Assembly (NCBI GenBank): GCA_025450495.1
Contig: JANWHI010000016.1
Location: 1-47,120, forward strand
Reading direction: 5' to 3'
Length of the DNA stretch: 47,120 nucleotides
Origin: Candidatus Dormiibacter sp.
GTDB lineage: Bacteria; Chloroflexota; Dormibacteria; UBA8260
The notes under the pieces were generated by a model. It did not search any database. It saw only the letters and a program-made list of their open reading frames with translations, and had not been told where the DNA came from. The translations under genes were made by a program, and so were the position numbers. Position 1 is the first letter of the stretch, and each line of letters opens with the position of its first letter. Positions 33,520-42,195 of this stretch are shown one piece after another.

Positions 33520-34644
33520 TCAGGCGCTCGACAGGACTCCCGCCAAGCGCCCGAGCCCGAGGACGGTGCCGGCGTGGCCCGCGACATCCTCGGTCCTCTG
33601 CGTTGGCGTCGAGCTGGTGCTGTCCTGGGGGCTGCAGACGAAATCGCCGGCGTCGAACCAGCCGCTGATCTCGCAACCGGTGATGTCGCTGTGACCAGCT
33701 GTGGAGACGTCGATGAGCTCGGTGCTGACCGTCAACGTCGGGCTGCCGGCGCACACCACGACAGAGACGCGCCCCACGCCCACTCGGCTGCCGTCGGGAC
33801 TCACGAACACGCTGTCGACGACTGTCCCACCCTCGTCGAAGCGGACGCCCTTCACGACCACCGCCGAGGATGACCGGGCGGCGAATGCGACTTTCACGCC
33901 ATGGCGCGCATCGCCGTAATGGTCACCGCCGACGAAGAGGTCGGTCAGCGTGCCGGCCACAGGATCGACGAGAAAGGAAGCTCCGTCGGAATGGAAGCCG
34001 ACGCCGCATCCCTCCAGGCTGATGCGCTCCATGACGATGCCCATGTCGGTCCAGCCGGCCACACGCTCGTTGACACTGCCCGCGGGAGCGACCCACGAGA
34101 ACACAGTGTGCGGGGCAGTCCCGATGCCGGCGACGATGATCCTCCCGTGATGGCGGGTGGCGGAGGCGGGGCTGTCGTCAATGCTGTATGCCCACTCCGA
34201 TCCGCTGGGTGACCCATACACATCGTCAGCGGCGTTGTTGGGCGTGAAGGAGCTCGCACCAAGCGATGTCCCCGTGCCGTCGAGCACCACGAGCCTGCCC
34301 TTGGTGGTCGACGCGGCCGGAACAACCGACAGGATGACGTTGGGGCCGGCGACGCGCGCGCTGATGGCGTCGTGCGCCGTTGCCGACAGCAGCGTGTTCA
34401 TCTCGGCACGTGTGAGGCTCCACTGCACCTTGCCGCCGTCGTCGACGGCGGTCAGCGCAGTGTCGCTCTGTAGAACGGCCAGCGGCGGCAGGGGTGCGGG
34501 TGTCGGCGGCGCCGTGGTCACGCTGGGCGCTGCCGACGTCGTGTGAGCCGCCGGACTTGGCGTCGGGACGGGGCCGGCGGTCACCGGTCCGCAGGCGGCC
34601 AGCGCGGTGACGGAGGCGAGGATCGCCAGCTGCGGAGCTCGCAT
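33520..34644 (-). CDS. Large secreted lipoprotein, beta-propeller-like, function unknown
   Basis: 374 aa from ATG 34644, with GAGGAG 8 nt upstream. The signal peptide MRAPQLAILASVTALAAC ends in the lipobox LAAC. A Pro/Thr/Ala-rich linker covers about 40 residues. The mature part has recurring short beta-strand patterns (LVVLDGTGTSLGASSF; GSEWAYSIDD; GRIIVAGIG; VFVSPDGSRVGVGRV) of the kind found in WD/YVTN-like propellers. Two to four cysteines lie in the C-terminal half. No catalytic motif is seen. It is divergent from the AIM24 gene with a 152-bp shared upstream region. Confidence 0.78.
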   Translation of the reverse strand: MRAPQLAILASVTALAACGPVTAGPVPTPSPAAHTTSAAPSVTTAPPTPAPLPPLAVLQSDTALTAVDDGGKVQWSLTRAEMNTLLSATAHDAISARVAGPNVILSVVPAASTTKGRLVVLDGTGTSLGASSFTPNNAADDVYGSPSGSEWAYSIDDSPASATRHHGRIIVAGIGTAPHTVFSWVAPAGSVNERVAGWTDMGIVMERISLEGCGVGFHSDGASFLVDPVAGTLTDLFVGGDHYGDARHGVKVAFAARSSSAVVVKGVRFDEGGTVVDSVFVSPDGSRVGVGRVSVVVCAGSPTLTVSTELIDVSTAGHSDITGCEISGWFDAGDFVCSPQDSTSSTPTQRTEDVAGHAGTVLGLGRLAGVLSSA

Positions 34645-34796
34645 GACTGAACTCCTCGCGCTGCCACCCACCGTCGCGGTCATCGCTGAGCAACGGTAGC
34701 GCAGCCAGGGCCGCTGCGACGGGCGGCTGGGCTCGGCTCGTGCCCTGAGGTTCTGACACAATCCGCGAGTCGATCCCACCGCGAGGAGTGCACACC

Positions 34797-35552
34797 ATGG
34801 ACGAGAAGATCATCGGCACCGTCATGCCGGTCCTCGAGCTGACGCTCAACCCGGGCGAGGCGATCTTCGCGGAGTCCGGCGAGCTCTCCTGGATGACCGC
34901 CAGCATCCAGATGACCACGTCCACCCAGTACGGCGGTGGCGGCGGCGTCGGCGGCGTTTTCAAGCGCGCCCTGGGCGGTGGTTCGCTCTTCATGACCGAG
35001 TACGCGGCGCAGGGCGGGCCGGGCATGGTGGCGTTTGCCGCCAAGCTCCCCGGCCAGATCTTTCCGCTCGACGTCAAGCCAGAACCGGGCTTTCAGTTCT
35101 TCGGCCATCGCCACGCCTTCGTGGCCGGCACCCATGGCGTGCAGGTGTCGATGGGCTTCCAGCAGAAGCTCGGCGCCGGTGTCTTCGGAGGCGACGGCTT
35201 CCGCCTCCAGAAGATCGGCGGCCAGGGACGGGTGTGGTGTGAGCTCAGCGGTGAGGTGGTGATCTACGACCTGCGCCCGGGAGAGGAGATCAAGGTTCAC
35301 CCCGGCCACGTCGGCCTCTTCCAGGACACCGTGCAGTTCAACATCACCACGGTCAAGGGCATCAAGAACAAGATCTTCGGCGGCGACGGCATCTTCCTCG
35401 CCCAGCTGATCGGCCCGGGCCGGGTCTGGCTGCAGTCACTGCCGCTGGCGCGCCTTGCAGCGGCACTCGGTGAGTTCAGCGTGGTCCAGGGTGCCGAAGC
35501 CGGCGTTGCCGGGGGAGTGGTCGGGGGCCTGCTCAGGGGTATCGGCAACTGA
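34797..35552 (+). CDS. AIM24 family protein (TIGR00266-like)
   Basis: 251 aa from ATG 34797, which has GAGGAG 8 nt upstream; the GTG at 34788 lies within that site. The N-terminus reads PVLELTLNPGEAIFAESGEL then SWMTASIQMTTSTQYGG, and later PGQIFPLDVKPEPGFQF and FQDTVQFNITTVKGIKNKIF, all typical of the family. Fold: three similar beta-sandwich units around a pseudo-threefold axis; GGGGG loops near residue 45 are usual. The mitochondrial namesake affects inner-membrane organisation; the bacterial role is not established. The gene is monocistronic and followed by a hairpin. Confidence 0.9.
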   Translation: MDEKIIGTVMPVLELTLNPGEAIFAESGELSWMTASIQMTTSTQYGGGGGVGGVFKRALGGGSLFMTEYAAQGGPGMVAFAAKLPGQIFPLDVKPEPGFQFFGHRHAFVAGTHGVQVSMGFQQKLGAGVFGGDGFRLQKIGGQGRVWCELSGEVVIYDLRPGEEIKVHPGHVGLFQDTVQFNITTVKGIKNKIFGGDGIFLAQLIGPGRVWLQSLPLARLAAALGEFSVVQGAEAGVAGGVVGGLLRGIGN

Positions 35553-35568
35553 GGAGCCGTCCGGCTCC
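35553..35568. terminator. Hairpin between convergent AIM24 and hypothetical genes
   Basis: GGAGCCG (35553-35559) and CGGCTCC (35562-35568) pair perfectly; a stem of six with a GTCC loop is most likely. It starts at the AIM24 stop codon and lies 12 bp before the end of the minus-strand gene. No T-tract. Confidence 0.5.
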
Positions 35569-35579
35569 CGATCTCCGGG

Positions 35580-36044
35580 TCACTCCTCGACGGGGTACGG
35601 GGCCAGCAGCGCCACCCCGTTGAGCCGGAACAGGATGTCCACGTCGTCCAGCCATTGGCGACGCTCGACCGCGCGTTGATGCACCTGTTGGATGTAGTGA
35701 TACGTGCCCAGGTCCTCGGCCATCGCCGCATGGGGCGGTGACGCCGGCGCCAGCGACTCGTCGAGCAGGCCTCGCTCGACGAGCTCCTCCGACGCCAGGA
35801 CGACGGCGGCGACGAGGTCGTCGACCGAATCGGCATGGTCCATCTTGGCGTTGAGGACCGCGATGCTGTCGCGACCGTCGGCGCCCGGTGGCCGTCGCTG
35901 GCGGATCGCCTCGACGTAGTCATCGAGACCCTCGAGTTGTTCGATGCCGGGGGTGCGCGAGCCGGGGATGCAGCGGTGTCCCAGCACGCCGACGGTGAAC
36001 CAGTCGGTCTGCTGCTCGGCGGCGCGGCGGCGGAACAGCGGCAT
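35580..36044 (-). CDS. Hypothetical protein downstream of pyrE
   Basis: 154 aa. Soluble, mostly alpha-helical and acidic, with a basic start (MPLFRRRAAEQQ). There is a conserved-looking GVLGHRCIPGSRTPGIEQLE stretch and two regular helices (SVDDLVAAVVLASEELVERG; YHYIQQVHQRAVERRQWLDD). No signal peptide, membrane segment or recognised domain. It begins 11 bp after pyrE and is probably the last gene of the gcvPA-gcvPB-pyrE transcript. Reality is supported by operon spacing and balanced composition; function unknown. Confidence 0.65.
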   Translation of the reverse strand: MPLFRRRAAEQQTDWFTVGVLGHRCIPGSRTPGIEQLEGLDDYVEAIRQRRPPGADGRDSIAVLNAKMDHADSVDDLVAAVVLASEELVERGLLDESLAPASPPHAAMAEDLGTYHYIQQVHQRAVERRQWLDDVDILFRLNGVALLAPYPVEE

Positions 36045-36055
36045 CGTTGCGGCGG

Positions 36056-36622
36056 CTACGCGGGCGTCGGCGCGGAGAACTCGCTGCGGGTGAAGAGGGT
36101 GTGCACCTGCAGGCCACGCGCCTCGATCGCTTCGCGGCCACCCTCCTCGCGATCGACCACCGCCAGTGCCTCGACGACCTCCACGCCCGCTGCGACGACG
36201 GCGTCGACCGCCTTGAGCAGCGAGCCACCGGTGGTGATCACGTCGTCGACGACGAGCACGCGCTCGCCGCGGCGCAACTCCGGTCCCTCGATGAGCCTGC
36301 CGGTGCCGTGATCCTTGGCCTCCTTGCGGACGATGAATGCGCGCAGCGGTTGGTCGCGACCACTCAGCGCGGCGACACCGCAGGCGATGGGGTCGGCGCC
36401 CAGGGTCAGCCCACCGACGGCCTCGATGCCAAGCTCGCGGCAGCGCGCCAGGACGAGCAGCGACACCAGATACAGGCCACGACCGTCGAGGGTGACCTGC
36501 TTGCCGTTGAAGTAGACGTCGCTGCGCCGCCCGCTGGCGAGCACGAAGTCTCCGAACCTGAACGAGCGCTCGGCGAGGAGGTGGTGCAGCTCGGAGCGTG
36601 CGGCGTCAAGGTCGGTGTCCAT
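36056..36622 (-). CDS. pyrE: Orotate phosphoribosyltransferase
   Basis: 188 aa from ATG 36622, 2 bp after the gcvPB stop; a longer frame upstream overlaps gcvPB and is not credible. The type I PRTase PRPP-binding motif is VLVVDDVITTGGSL at about residues 120-133. Earlier, FGDFVLASGRRSDVYFNGKQ is the orotate-binding segment (ASG-x-S-x-x-Y-x-x-x-K), and the flexible loop is RKEAKDHGTG. It converts orotate and PRPP to orotidine 5'-phosphate in pyrimidine synthesis. No other pyr gene is nearby; its placement behind gcvP genes is unusual but the spacing is operon-like. Confidence 0.93.
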   Translation of the reverse strand: MDTDLDAARSELHHLLAERSFRFGDFVLASGRRSDVYFNGKQVTLDGRGLYLVSLLVLARCRELGIEAVGGLTLGADPIACGVAALSGRDQPLRAFIVRKEAKDHGTGRLIEGPELRRGERVLVVDDVITTGGSLLKAVDAVVAAGVEVVEALAVVDREEGGREAIEARGLQVHTLFTRSEFSAPTPA

Positions 36623-36624
36623 CG

Positions 36625-38211
36625 TCAGGCGGTCGGCAGCCGCGATGGCAGGTCGGCGTCCTGAGGCTGGATCGCCTGCTGCTTCAATGATTCGGTCCAC
36701 CGCAGCACCGGCCGGCGCGCGGCCGCGACCTCGTCGACGCGCTCCACCGGGGTGTTGTGCGGCGACCCCTGGACGAAGGCGAGGTCGCTCTCGGCTTCGG
36801 CCACGATCGCCGCGCAGACGTCGGCGAGGAGGTCGAGGCTCTGCCGCGACTCGGTCTCGGTGGGCTCGAACATCAGCGCCTCGGGAACAGTCGTGGGGAA
36901 GTAGACGGTGGGGGCGTAGATGCCGTAGTCGAGCAGTCGCTTGGCGATGTCCATGGCGCGCAGGCCGTCGACCTTGCCGCCGCGCGTCGTGCACACGAAC
37001 TCGTGCATCGACGGCGAGGCCACGGCCATCGGGAAGAGGTCGCGCAGCCGGGCCTGCAGGTAGCGTGCGTTGAGGACCGCGTCCTGCGCGACGCCGGCGA
37101 TCTCGTCACCGTACGCGCAGATGTACGCGAAGGCGCGTACCAGCATGCCGAAGTTGCCGTAGTAGGAACGCACTTTGCCGATGCTGCGCGGATGGTCATC
37201 GTCCAGCCGGAAGTGGTCCCCGTCGCGTTCGACGGTCGGCCCGGGCAGGAACGGCACCAGTCGCTCTGCGACCCCGACCGGCCCGGCGCCGGGACCGCCG
37301 CCGCCGTGAGGCGTCGAGAACGTCTTGTGGAGGTTGAGGTGCACGACGTCGAAGCCCATGTCGCCCGGGCGGGCCACGCCCACCAGGGCGTTGAGGTTGG
37401 CGCCGTCGTAGTAGAGCAACGCGCCGGCGTCGTGGGCGAGCCGCGCGATCTCGAGGATGTCCTTCTCGAAAACCCCGAGCGTGTTGGGGTTGGTCATCAT
37501 CACCGCGGCGACGCGATCATCGAGGTGGCCGGCGAAATCGGCGATGTCGACAGTGCCGTCGTGGTTGCTCTTGACGGTGACGACCTCGAGCCCGACCGAT
37601 GCTGCGGAGGCCGGGTTGGTGCCGTGAGCGCTGTCGGGGATGAGCACGCGGGTGCGGTTGTTGTCACCGCCCTCCCCGTGGAATGCCTGGATCATGCGCA
37701 GCCCGGTCCACTCACCGTGGGCGCCCGCCGCGGGTTGCAGCGACATGCGCGCCATGCCGGTGATCGTGGTCAGCATGCGCTCCAGGCGCCACATCAGCTC
37801 GAGGGCGCCCTGCACGTCGTCCTCGTCCTGGTAGGGATGGAGGTCGGCAAAACCGGCCAACGCGGCCAGTTGCTCGTTGACCACCGGGTTGTATTTCATG
37901 GTGCAGCTGCCCAGCGGGTAGGTGCCGTGGTGCAGGTGGTGATTGCGGCGGGCCAGCCGGCCGACATGGCGAGCGAGCACCGGCTCGGGGACCGCCGGCA
38001 CGGGCGGCGGCTCGCGCCGGAGGTGGGCTGCAGGGACCAGGTCGGCGAGACCCTTGGCGGTCACCCCGGCGGCGGTGAGGCGTGGGCTGCCCGTGTAATC
38101 GTCGCTCAGCTCGAAGACGAGCGCCTCAGCTCCGGCCCAGCCGGGCTCGACGCCGCGACCCGCGCCGGTGGTGGGGTTCCCCTGCCCGTCCCCCGAGTCG
38201 CTGCTGCTCAC
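36625..38211 (-). CDS. gcvPB: Glycine dehydrogenase (decarboxylating) subunit 2
   Basis: 528 aa from GTG 38211, overlapping the gcvPA stop in GTGA. This is the PLP-bearing half of the split P-protein: NLHKTFSTPHGGGGPGAGPV contains the Schiff-base Lys. Other family motifs are YPLGSCTMKYNP, SLQPAAGAHGEWTG and ARTGLRMI-type region here as TGLRMIQAFH. The first about 35 residues are low complexity. With subunit 1 it decarboxylates glycine and transfers aminomethyl to lipoyl-H-protein. No gcvT or gcvH lies in the window. Codon use and length are normal. Confidence 0.95.
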   Translation of the reverse strand: MSSSDSGDGQGNPTTGAGRGVEPGWAGAEALVFELSDDYTGSPRLTAAGVTAKGLADLVPAAHLRREPPPVPAVPEPVLARHVGRLARRNHHLHHGTYPLGSCTMKYNPVVNEQLAALAGFADLHPYQDEDDVQGALELMWRLERMLTTITGMARMSLQPAAGAHGEWTGLRMIQAFHGEGGDNNRTRVLIPDSAHGTNPASAASVGLEVVTVKSNHDGTVDIADFAGHLDDRVAAVMMTNPNTLGVFEKDILEIARLAHDAGALLYYDGANLNALVGVARPGDMGFDVVHLNLHKTFSTPHGGGGPGAGPVGVAERLVPFLPGPTVERDGDHFRLDDDHPRSIGKVRSYYGNFGMLVRAFAYICAYGDEIAGVAQDAVLNARYLQARLRDLFPMAVASPSMHEFVCTTRGGKVDGLRAMDIAKRLLDYGIYAPTVYFPTTVPEALMFEPTETESRQSLDLLADVCAAIVAEAESDLAFVQGSPHNTPVERVDEVAAARRPVLRWTESLKQQAIQPQDADLPSRLPTA

Positions 38212-39584
38212 ACCGCCACCTCACTGCGGACGTGGGCCAGCGTTGCCACGTCGAGGCTGCGCAGCGCTGCCACGAGGCGGTCGATGGCGGCGGGCGGCGT
38301 CATCTCCGTGCAACAGAGCAGCAGCTGGTCGGCGCGCGACGCGTCGAACCGTCCGAGCGGGAGGCCGGCGACGATTCCCTGCTCGCGCAGACGGGAGGCC
38401 ACCTCGGCGGCATCACCCGGGCAGCGGAGCACGAACTCCCAGAGGAAGGCTGCGTCGGTGACCAGCGAGAAGCCGGCCACGGCGCCCAGCCTCTCCGCGA
38501 GGGAATGGGCGCGCTGCGCGCTGACCGTGGCCACCATGGCCATGCCACCGGCGCCCATGTGCGCCATGTACACGGTGGCGGCGAGCGCGATCAGCGCGTG
38601 GTTGGTGCAGATGTTTGAGGTGGCGTGTTCGCGCCTGATGTGCTGCTCGCGGGTCTGCAGGGTGAGCGTGTAGGCGCGCCGACCGGCGTGGTCGACGGTG
38701 ATCCCCACCAATCGGCCCGGCAGGCGGCGCACCAGCTCCTGGCGCACCGCCATGTAGCCGACGTGCGGACCGCCGAACGACGCCGGCACCCCGAGCGGCT
38801 GGCCGTCGCCGACGCACACGTCGAACCCCGCGTCGCCCGGCGCGGCCAGCACGCTGCAGGCCAGCGGGTCAGCGCTGCACAGCGCCAGCGCGCCCACCGC
38901 GTGCGCGGCGTCGGCGAGCTCGGTGAGCGACTCCAGGGTCCCGTAGAACGTCGGCTGCTGCACCAGCAGACCGGCGTGTCGATCGGTGAGGGCCGACCTG
39001 ACGTCGGCGGCGAGGGTGACATCATCACGTGACTCGACGAGGTCGACACCGACCGCGCGCCCCGCGGCGTAGGTGCGGAGCACGCGCAGGGTCTCGGGGT
39101 GCACCGCACCGCTGACCGCGATGCGATCGCGGCCGGTCGCCTGGACCGCCAGCATCATCGCCTCCGCGGCGGCGGTGGCGCCGTCGTACAGCGACGCGTT
39201 GGCGACGTCGAGCCCGGTCAGGGCACAGATCATCGACTGGAACTCGAAGATGGTCTGCAATGTGCCCTGCGACGCCTCAGCCTGGTAGGGCGTGTAGGCG
39301 GTGTAGAACTCGGGGCGACCGATGGTGCCGCGCACGATCGCCGGGATGAAGCGCCGATAGACACCGGCGCCCAGGAAGTTGTCGAGCTGGCTGAGCGGGC
39401 GGTTGCGCGCCGCCAGCCGCTCCAGCTCGGCGACGAGGTCCTGCTCGGCCAGCGGTGCGGGCAATTCCAGCGCCGGGTGGAGCAGCGATTCGGGGACGGT
39501 GGCGAACAGATCGGGGAGGTCCGCCGCGCCGACAACCTCCAGCATTGCCCGGCGATCAGAGTCCCGATTGGGCAGGTAGGCCAT
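38208..39584 (-). CDS. gcvPA: Glycine dehydrogenase (decarboxylating) subunit 1
   Basis: 458 aa from ATG 39584, giving MAYLPNRDSDRRAML as usual for the family; a TTG 9 bp upstream is the alternative. Motifs are FLGAGVYRRFIPAIV, FYTAYTPYQAEASQGTLQ, FQSMICALTGLDVANASLYD and TSNICTNHALIALAA. This subunit pairs with GcvPB to form the active heterotetramer and lacks the catalytic Lys. CATACT lies 8 nt upstream of the ATG with no Shine-Dalgarno, so the gcv-pyrE transcript may be leaderless. No glycine riboswitch can be present, because only 79 bp separate it from the divergent gene. Confidence 0.95.
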   Translation of the reverse strand: MAYLPNRDSDRRAMLEVVGAADLPDLFATVPESLLHPALELPAPLAEQDLVAELERLAARNRPLSQLDNFLGAGVYRRFIPAIVRGTIGRPEFYTAYTPYQAEASQGTLQTIFEFQSMICALTGLDVANASLYDGATAAAEAMMLAVQATGRDRIAVSGAVHPETLRVLRTYAAGRAVGVDLVESRDDVTLAADVRSALTDRHAGLLVQQPTFYGTLESLTELADAAHAVGALALCSADPLACSVLAAPGDAGFDVCVGDGQPLGVPASFGGPHVGYMAVRQELVRRLPGRLVGITVDHAGRRAYTLTLQTREQHIRREHATSNICTNHALIALAATVYMAHMGAGGMAMVATVSAQRAHSLAERLGAVAGFSLVTDAAFLWEFVLRCPGDAAEVASRLREQGIVAGLPLGRFDASRADQLLLCCTEMTPPAAIDRLVAALRSLDVATLAHVRSEVAV

Positions 39585-39651
39585 CGCGTCCAAGTATGAA
39601 GACGAGCCCGCCGGTCTCGCCGCGGCCTGCCGGTGAATCTGCGTCAGGGGC

Positions 39652-39657
39652 TAAACT
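39652..39657 (+). promoter_or_regulatory. -10 element (TAAACT) of a leaderless small gene
   Basis: TAAACT, a strong -10 match for this GC-rich DNA, ends 6 nt before GTG 39664. It is the clearest of the recurring TANNNT-start codon arrangements in the window. Confidence 0.5.
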
Positions 39658-39663
39658 CGGGAC

Positions 39664-39879
39664 GTGGCAACCAAGCGACCGACGGTGAGCATCGACGACG
39701 TCGTCGCGGCGATCGAGACCGCGCGCGACAAGGTGATGAGCGACGAGGTGAAGAGCCTGGTCAAGCTCGGCCTGCCCAAGAACGTCGCCAACAAGATGGT
39801 CGCCGAGCGCTACCGGCAGCGCAACGAGGGCGAAGAGGGCGAGGGCGAGGCTCCGGGAGCCTGGCCCGACATGTCGTAA
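39664..39879 (+). CDS. Small charged protein of unknown function
   Basis: 71 aa from GTG 39664. A helical, charged sequence (SIDDVVAAIETARDKVMSDE; VKSLVKLGLPKNVANKMVAE) ends in an acidic Gly/Glu tail (EGEEGEGEAPGAW). There is no membrane segment or cysteine. The helical part could be a small dimerising or nucleic-acid-associated protein, but I recognise no family. A good -10 at the right place and a hairpin just after the stop support it as a real single-gene unit, divergent from gcvPA. Confidence 0.62.
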   Translation: MATKRPTVSIDDVVAAIETARDKVMSDEVKSLVKLGLPKNVANKMVAERYRQRNEGEEGEGEAPGAWPDMS

Positions 39880-39888
39880 CCGGCCGTT

Positions 39889-39904
39889 GGCGCGTCAGCG
39901 CGCC
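39889..39904. terminator. Hairpin between the small charged protein gene and convergent DedA gene
   Basis: GGCGCG (39889-39894), TCAG loop, CGCGCC (39899-39904): a perfect 6-bp GC stem. It lies 10 bp after the plus-strand stop and spans the DedA stop codon. No T-tract. Confidence 0.42.
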
Positions 39905-40500
39905 CGCTCCGCGCTCCCGTGGCGCCGCCCCCGCACGAACCACGCCACCACGATGGCGACCACGATCACCGCGATGACGATCGCCGCGACCCCGATCGGC
40001 CCGGAGACTCGGTCGTAGTTGGCACCGATGGCGTATCCCGCCGCAGCGAGCGCGATGCACCAGGGCAGCGCGCCGATCGCGGTCAGCAGGGTGAATCGGA
40101 GCAGGTCGATGCGGGCGAGCCCAGCCGGGAAGGAGATGTAGGTACGCACCACGGGCAGCACGCGGCCGACGACAACAGCCGTCAGGCCGTGGCGCTCGAA
40201 CCAGCGGTCGGCGAGGTCGAGGTGCGCGGCGGAGATGCCGATGCGGCGCCCCGGGCCGAGAAGCAGCGGGCGTCCGAACCGCGCCGCCAGCGCGTACGCA
40301 ACCAGCGACCCGGCGACGTTGCCGAGCGTGCCCGCGACGATGGAGCCGGTGAGGCTGATGTGTCCCTGAGCGGCGAGGAATCCAGCGAAGGGCATGATCA
40401 CCTCGCTTGGGAAGGGGATACCGCAGCTCTCGGCCGCCATCAGGACGAAGACGAGCACGATGCCGCCGGTGGTGACCCAATGGGTGATGAAGTTGCTCAC
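39895..40500 (-). CDS. DedA family (SNARE-associated/VTT domain) membrane protein
   Basis: 201 aa from GTG 40500; CAGAAT lies 8 nt upstream, favouring this over the GTG at 40521. Family motifs are ESCGIPFPSEVIMPFAGFLA, LGNVAGSLVAYALAARFGRP, DRWFERHGLTAVVVGRVLPV with the conserved Arg, and RTYISFPAGLARI. About five hydrophobic segments are present; the C-terminus is basic. DedA proteins act as lipid flippases or scramblases (for undecaprenyl phosphate or phosphatidylethanolamine) dependent on membrane potential; which lipid is used here is unknown. The gene is alone on its strand. Confidence 0.9.
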   Translation of the reverse strand: MSNFITHWVTTGGIVLVFVLMAAESCGIPFPSEVIMPFAGFLAAQGHISLTGSIVAGTLGNVAGSLVAYALAARFGRPLLLGPGRRIGISAAHLDLADRWFERHGLTAVVVGRVLPVVRTYISFPAGLARIDLLRFTLLTAIGALPWCIALAAAGYAIGANYDRVSGPIGVAAIVIAVIVVAIVVAWFVRGRRHGSAERAR

Positions 40501-40549
40501 GGGCGCGCATTCTGAAGCCACGGGGCTCGGCCGCGCCGCCGCGCTCGGC

Positions 40550-40555
40550 TAGGCT
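40550..40555 (+). promoter_or_regulatory. -10-like element of a leaderless methyltransferase transcript
   Basis: TAGGCT is followed by 6 nt and then ATG 40562, matching the leaderless pattern seen elsewhere here. It lies back to back with the DedA upstream region. Confidence 0.4.
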
Positions 40556-40561
40556 GCCCCG

Positions 40562-41398
40562 ATGAGCCGGCGCCCCTCGCGACTCGACGCCTGGCCGCGC
40601 GCCTTCGACGCCGCGGTCGAGCTCGACTGGGGCGACCCCGTGGTGAGCCGCCGCCTGCTGCGAGAGCATCTCGACCAGTCGCACGATGGCGCGAGCCGGC
40701 GGCTGCGCACCATCGACGAGCACGTGCGGCGGCTGCAGCGGTTGCTGCCGCGCCCTGACGCGCACGTGCTCGATGCGGCGTGCGGACCTGGCCTGTACAG
40801 CGTGCGCCTGGCGGCGGGCGGCCACCGCGTGACCGCGGTCGACGTGGGGCCCGCGGTGGTCGGGCACGCCCGCAGGCTGGCGCGCAAGTTCAACGTCGCC
40901 GATCGCATGACGGTGCGCGTCGCCGACCTGCGTACGCTCAGCACCACCGACCGCTACGACGCGGCGATCCTCATCTACCACGTCCTGGAGGGGTTCCCGC
41001 GTCGCCGGCAGGCCGCCGTCCTGCGCCGGTTGCAGGTCGTGCTCCGCGACGGCGCGCCGCTGATCGTCGAGATGCGCCTGCGCCCCGACCAACCCGATGG
41101 GCGGATCAGCAGCTGGGACGTGGTCGGCGGTTCACTGCTCTCTGACCGCCGCCACCTGCTGCTCGTCGAGACAGTGCACGACCGCGCGCGGAACACATAC
41201 CTTCTGCGCGAGACGGCGGTGTTCGACGATGGCACCACCGCCGTGCAGCAGACGAGCAGCGCGCTGACCCGGCTGCACGCGATCCCGGCGCTGTTCGCGC
41301 GGGCCGGGCTACGGGTCGACGCGGTCTACGACGGTTGGTCGCGCTATCGCGCCAACGCGCTGTGCAACACAGTCCTGGTGGTTGCCCGCAGACGCTGA
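40562..41398 (+). CDS. Class I SAM-dependent methyltransferase
   Basis: 278 aa. The SAM-binding motif I is VLDAACGPGLYSVRLA at about residues 68-83. It is followed by VTAVDVGP (acidic end of strand 2), VRVADLRTL (motif II) and YDAAILIYHVLEGF (motif IV/V). The N-terminal about 60 residues form a helical cap (SRRLLREHLDQSHDGASRRL). The target may be a small molecule, as in methyltransferase domains 25 and 31; nothing more specific is visible. It is convergent with the low-complexity surface protein gene, 20 bp apart. Confidence 0.87.
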   Translation: MSRRPSRLDAWPRAFDAAVELDWGDPVVSRRLLREHLDQSHDGASRRLRTIDEHVRRLQRLLPRPDAHVLDAACGPGLYSVRLAAGGHRVTAVDVGPAVVGHARRLARKFNVADRMTVRVADLRTLSTTDRYDAAILIYHVLEGFPRRRQAAVLRRLQVVLRDGAPLIVEMRLRPDQPDGRISSWDVVGGSLLSDRRHLLLVETVHDRARNTYLLRETAVFDDGTTAVQQTSSALTRLHAIPALFARAGLRVDAVYDGWSRYRANALCNTVLVVARRR

Positions 41399-41418
41399 GC
41401 CCGGACGCCGCACCTCGT

Positions 41419-42195
41419 TCACAAAGGGCCGGATGAGGCCCGGCGACGGCGGATGACGATGAACGCGACCAGCAGGGCATCGGCGATCACGAACGCGATC
41501 AGCCAACCCCACGGCGGTGCGGCCCCGGGGTGCGTGACCGTGGCGCCGATGGACTGCCCCAGGACGGGGACCGGTCCGAGTATCGGGTTGCGGGGCGGCG
41601 CCGCGGCGGCTGGGCTGGGCGCCGCCGGCGGCCGGCCGGCTGTGGGATTGGACACCGGGGGATTGCTGATGGGCACCGGCGTGCCGGGCAGGCTCACCCC
41701 GCGGATGGGCACCACGCCGCCGGCTGCCGACAGCGCACGCGTTGCCCCCGCCGGCCGGTTGATCGAGGACGCGCTGGCTGAACCGGCGCCAGTGCCGCTC
41801 TCGACGGCTCCGCTGCCTGCGCCGGCCTTGCCCCGTGCCGGTGTGGCCGCGACGCCCGGCATGACCGTGTCGCCGGCGGCGGCGCTGCTCGTGGCGGGCC
41901 GCGACGGCTGGCCGTTGCAGCGGTCATCGCCACCGCCCCGACTGGCGTCGCCGCACGCCGTGGAGCGGTCAGCGCTCGCGTGCCTGGACGACGGTGTGGT
42001 CGTCGCATCCCGGTGTTCGGCGTCGCCATGGGCGTGATCGCTCCGGCCGCGGTCCGAGCCACCGTGTTGCGCCGAACCGGCGTTGTCGTGGCCCTGGTCG
42101 CCGGCGAGTGTGCGCACCGGGATCAGCGCCGCCGAACCGAGGACGGCAACAGCGCAGACCGCCAGCATGCGATTGCTGAAACACCGGCTGATCAC
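41419..42195 (-). CDS. Secreted low-complexity protein with C-terminal membrane anchor
   Basis: 258 aa from GTG 42195, chosen for GAGGA 9 nt upstream and an immediate signal peptide (NRMLAVCAVAVLGSAALIPV). An ATG at 42384 just below a good promoter is an alternative and would add 63 residues. After the signal come a His/Asp/Arg-rich stretch, then a Ser/Ala/Gly/Pro-rich spacer. The C-terminus has a transmembrane helix WGWLIAFVIADALLVAFIVI followed by RRRRASSGPL. This signal-spacer-helix-basic tail order resembles wall or surface proteins retained by a C-terminal anchor, but there is no LPxTG motif. Function unknown. Confidence 0.65.
   Translation of the reverse strand: MISRCFSNRMLAVCAVAVLGSAALIPVRTLAGDQGHDNAGSAQHGGSDRGRSDHAHGDAEHRDATTTPSSRHASADRSTACGDASRGGGDDRCNGQPSRPATSSAAAGDTVMPGVAATPARGKAGAGSGAVESGTGAGSASASSINRPAGATRALSAAGGVVPIRGVSLPGTPVPISNPPVSNPTAGRPPAAPSPAAAAPPRNPILGPVPVLGQSIGATVTHPGAAPPWGWLIAFVIADALLVAFIVIRRRRASSGPL

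Noticed and set aside
33508..33529. GAGCG/CGCTC hairpin as terminator between acyl-CoA dehydrogenase and lipoprotein genes
   Set aside because: The stem is only 5 bp with a long loop and may be chance.
36757..38673. 638-aa open frame on the plus strand opposite gcvPB/gcvPA
   Set aside because: It runs antisense across two clearly recognised enzymes and has no family motif; long antisense frames are expected at this GC content.
39594..39663. Glycine riboswitch before gcvPA
   Set aside because: Only about 79 bp separate the divergent starts and a -10 lies 8 nt before the ATG, leaving no room for an aptamer.
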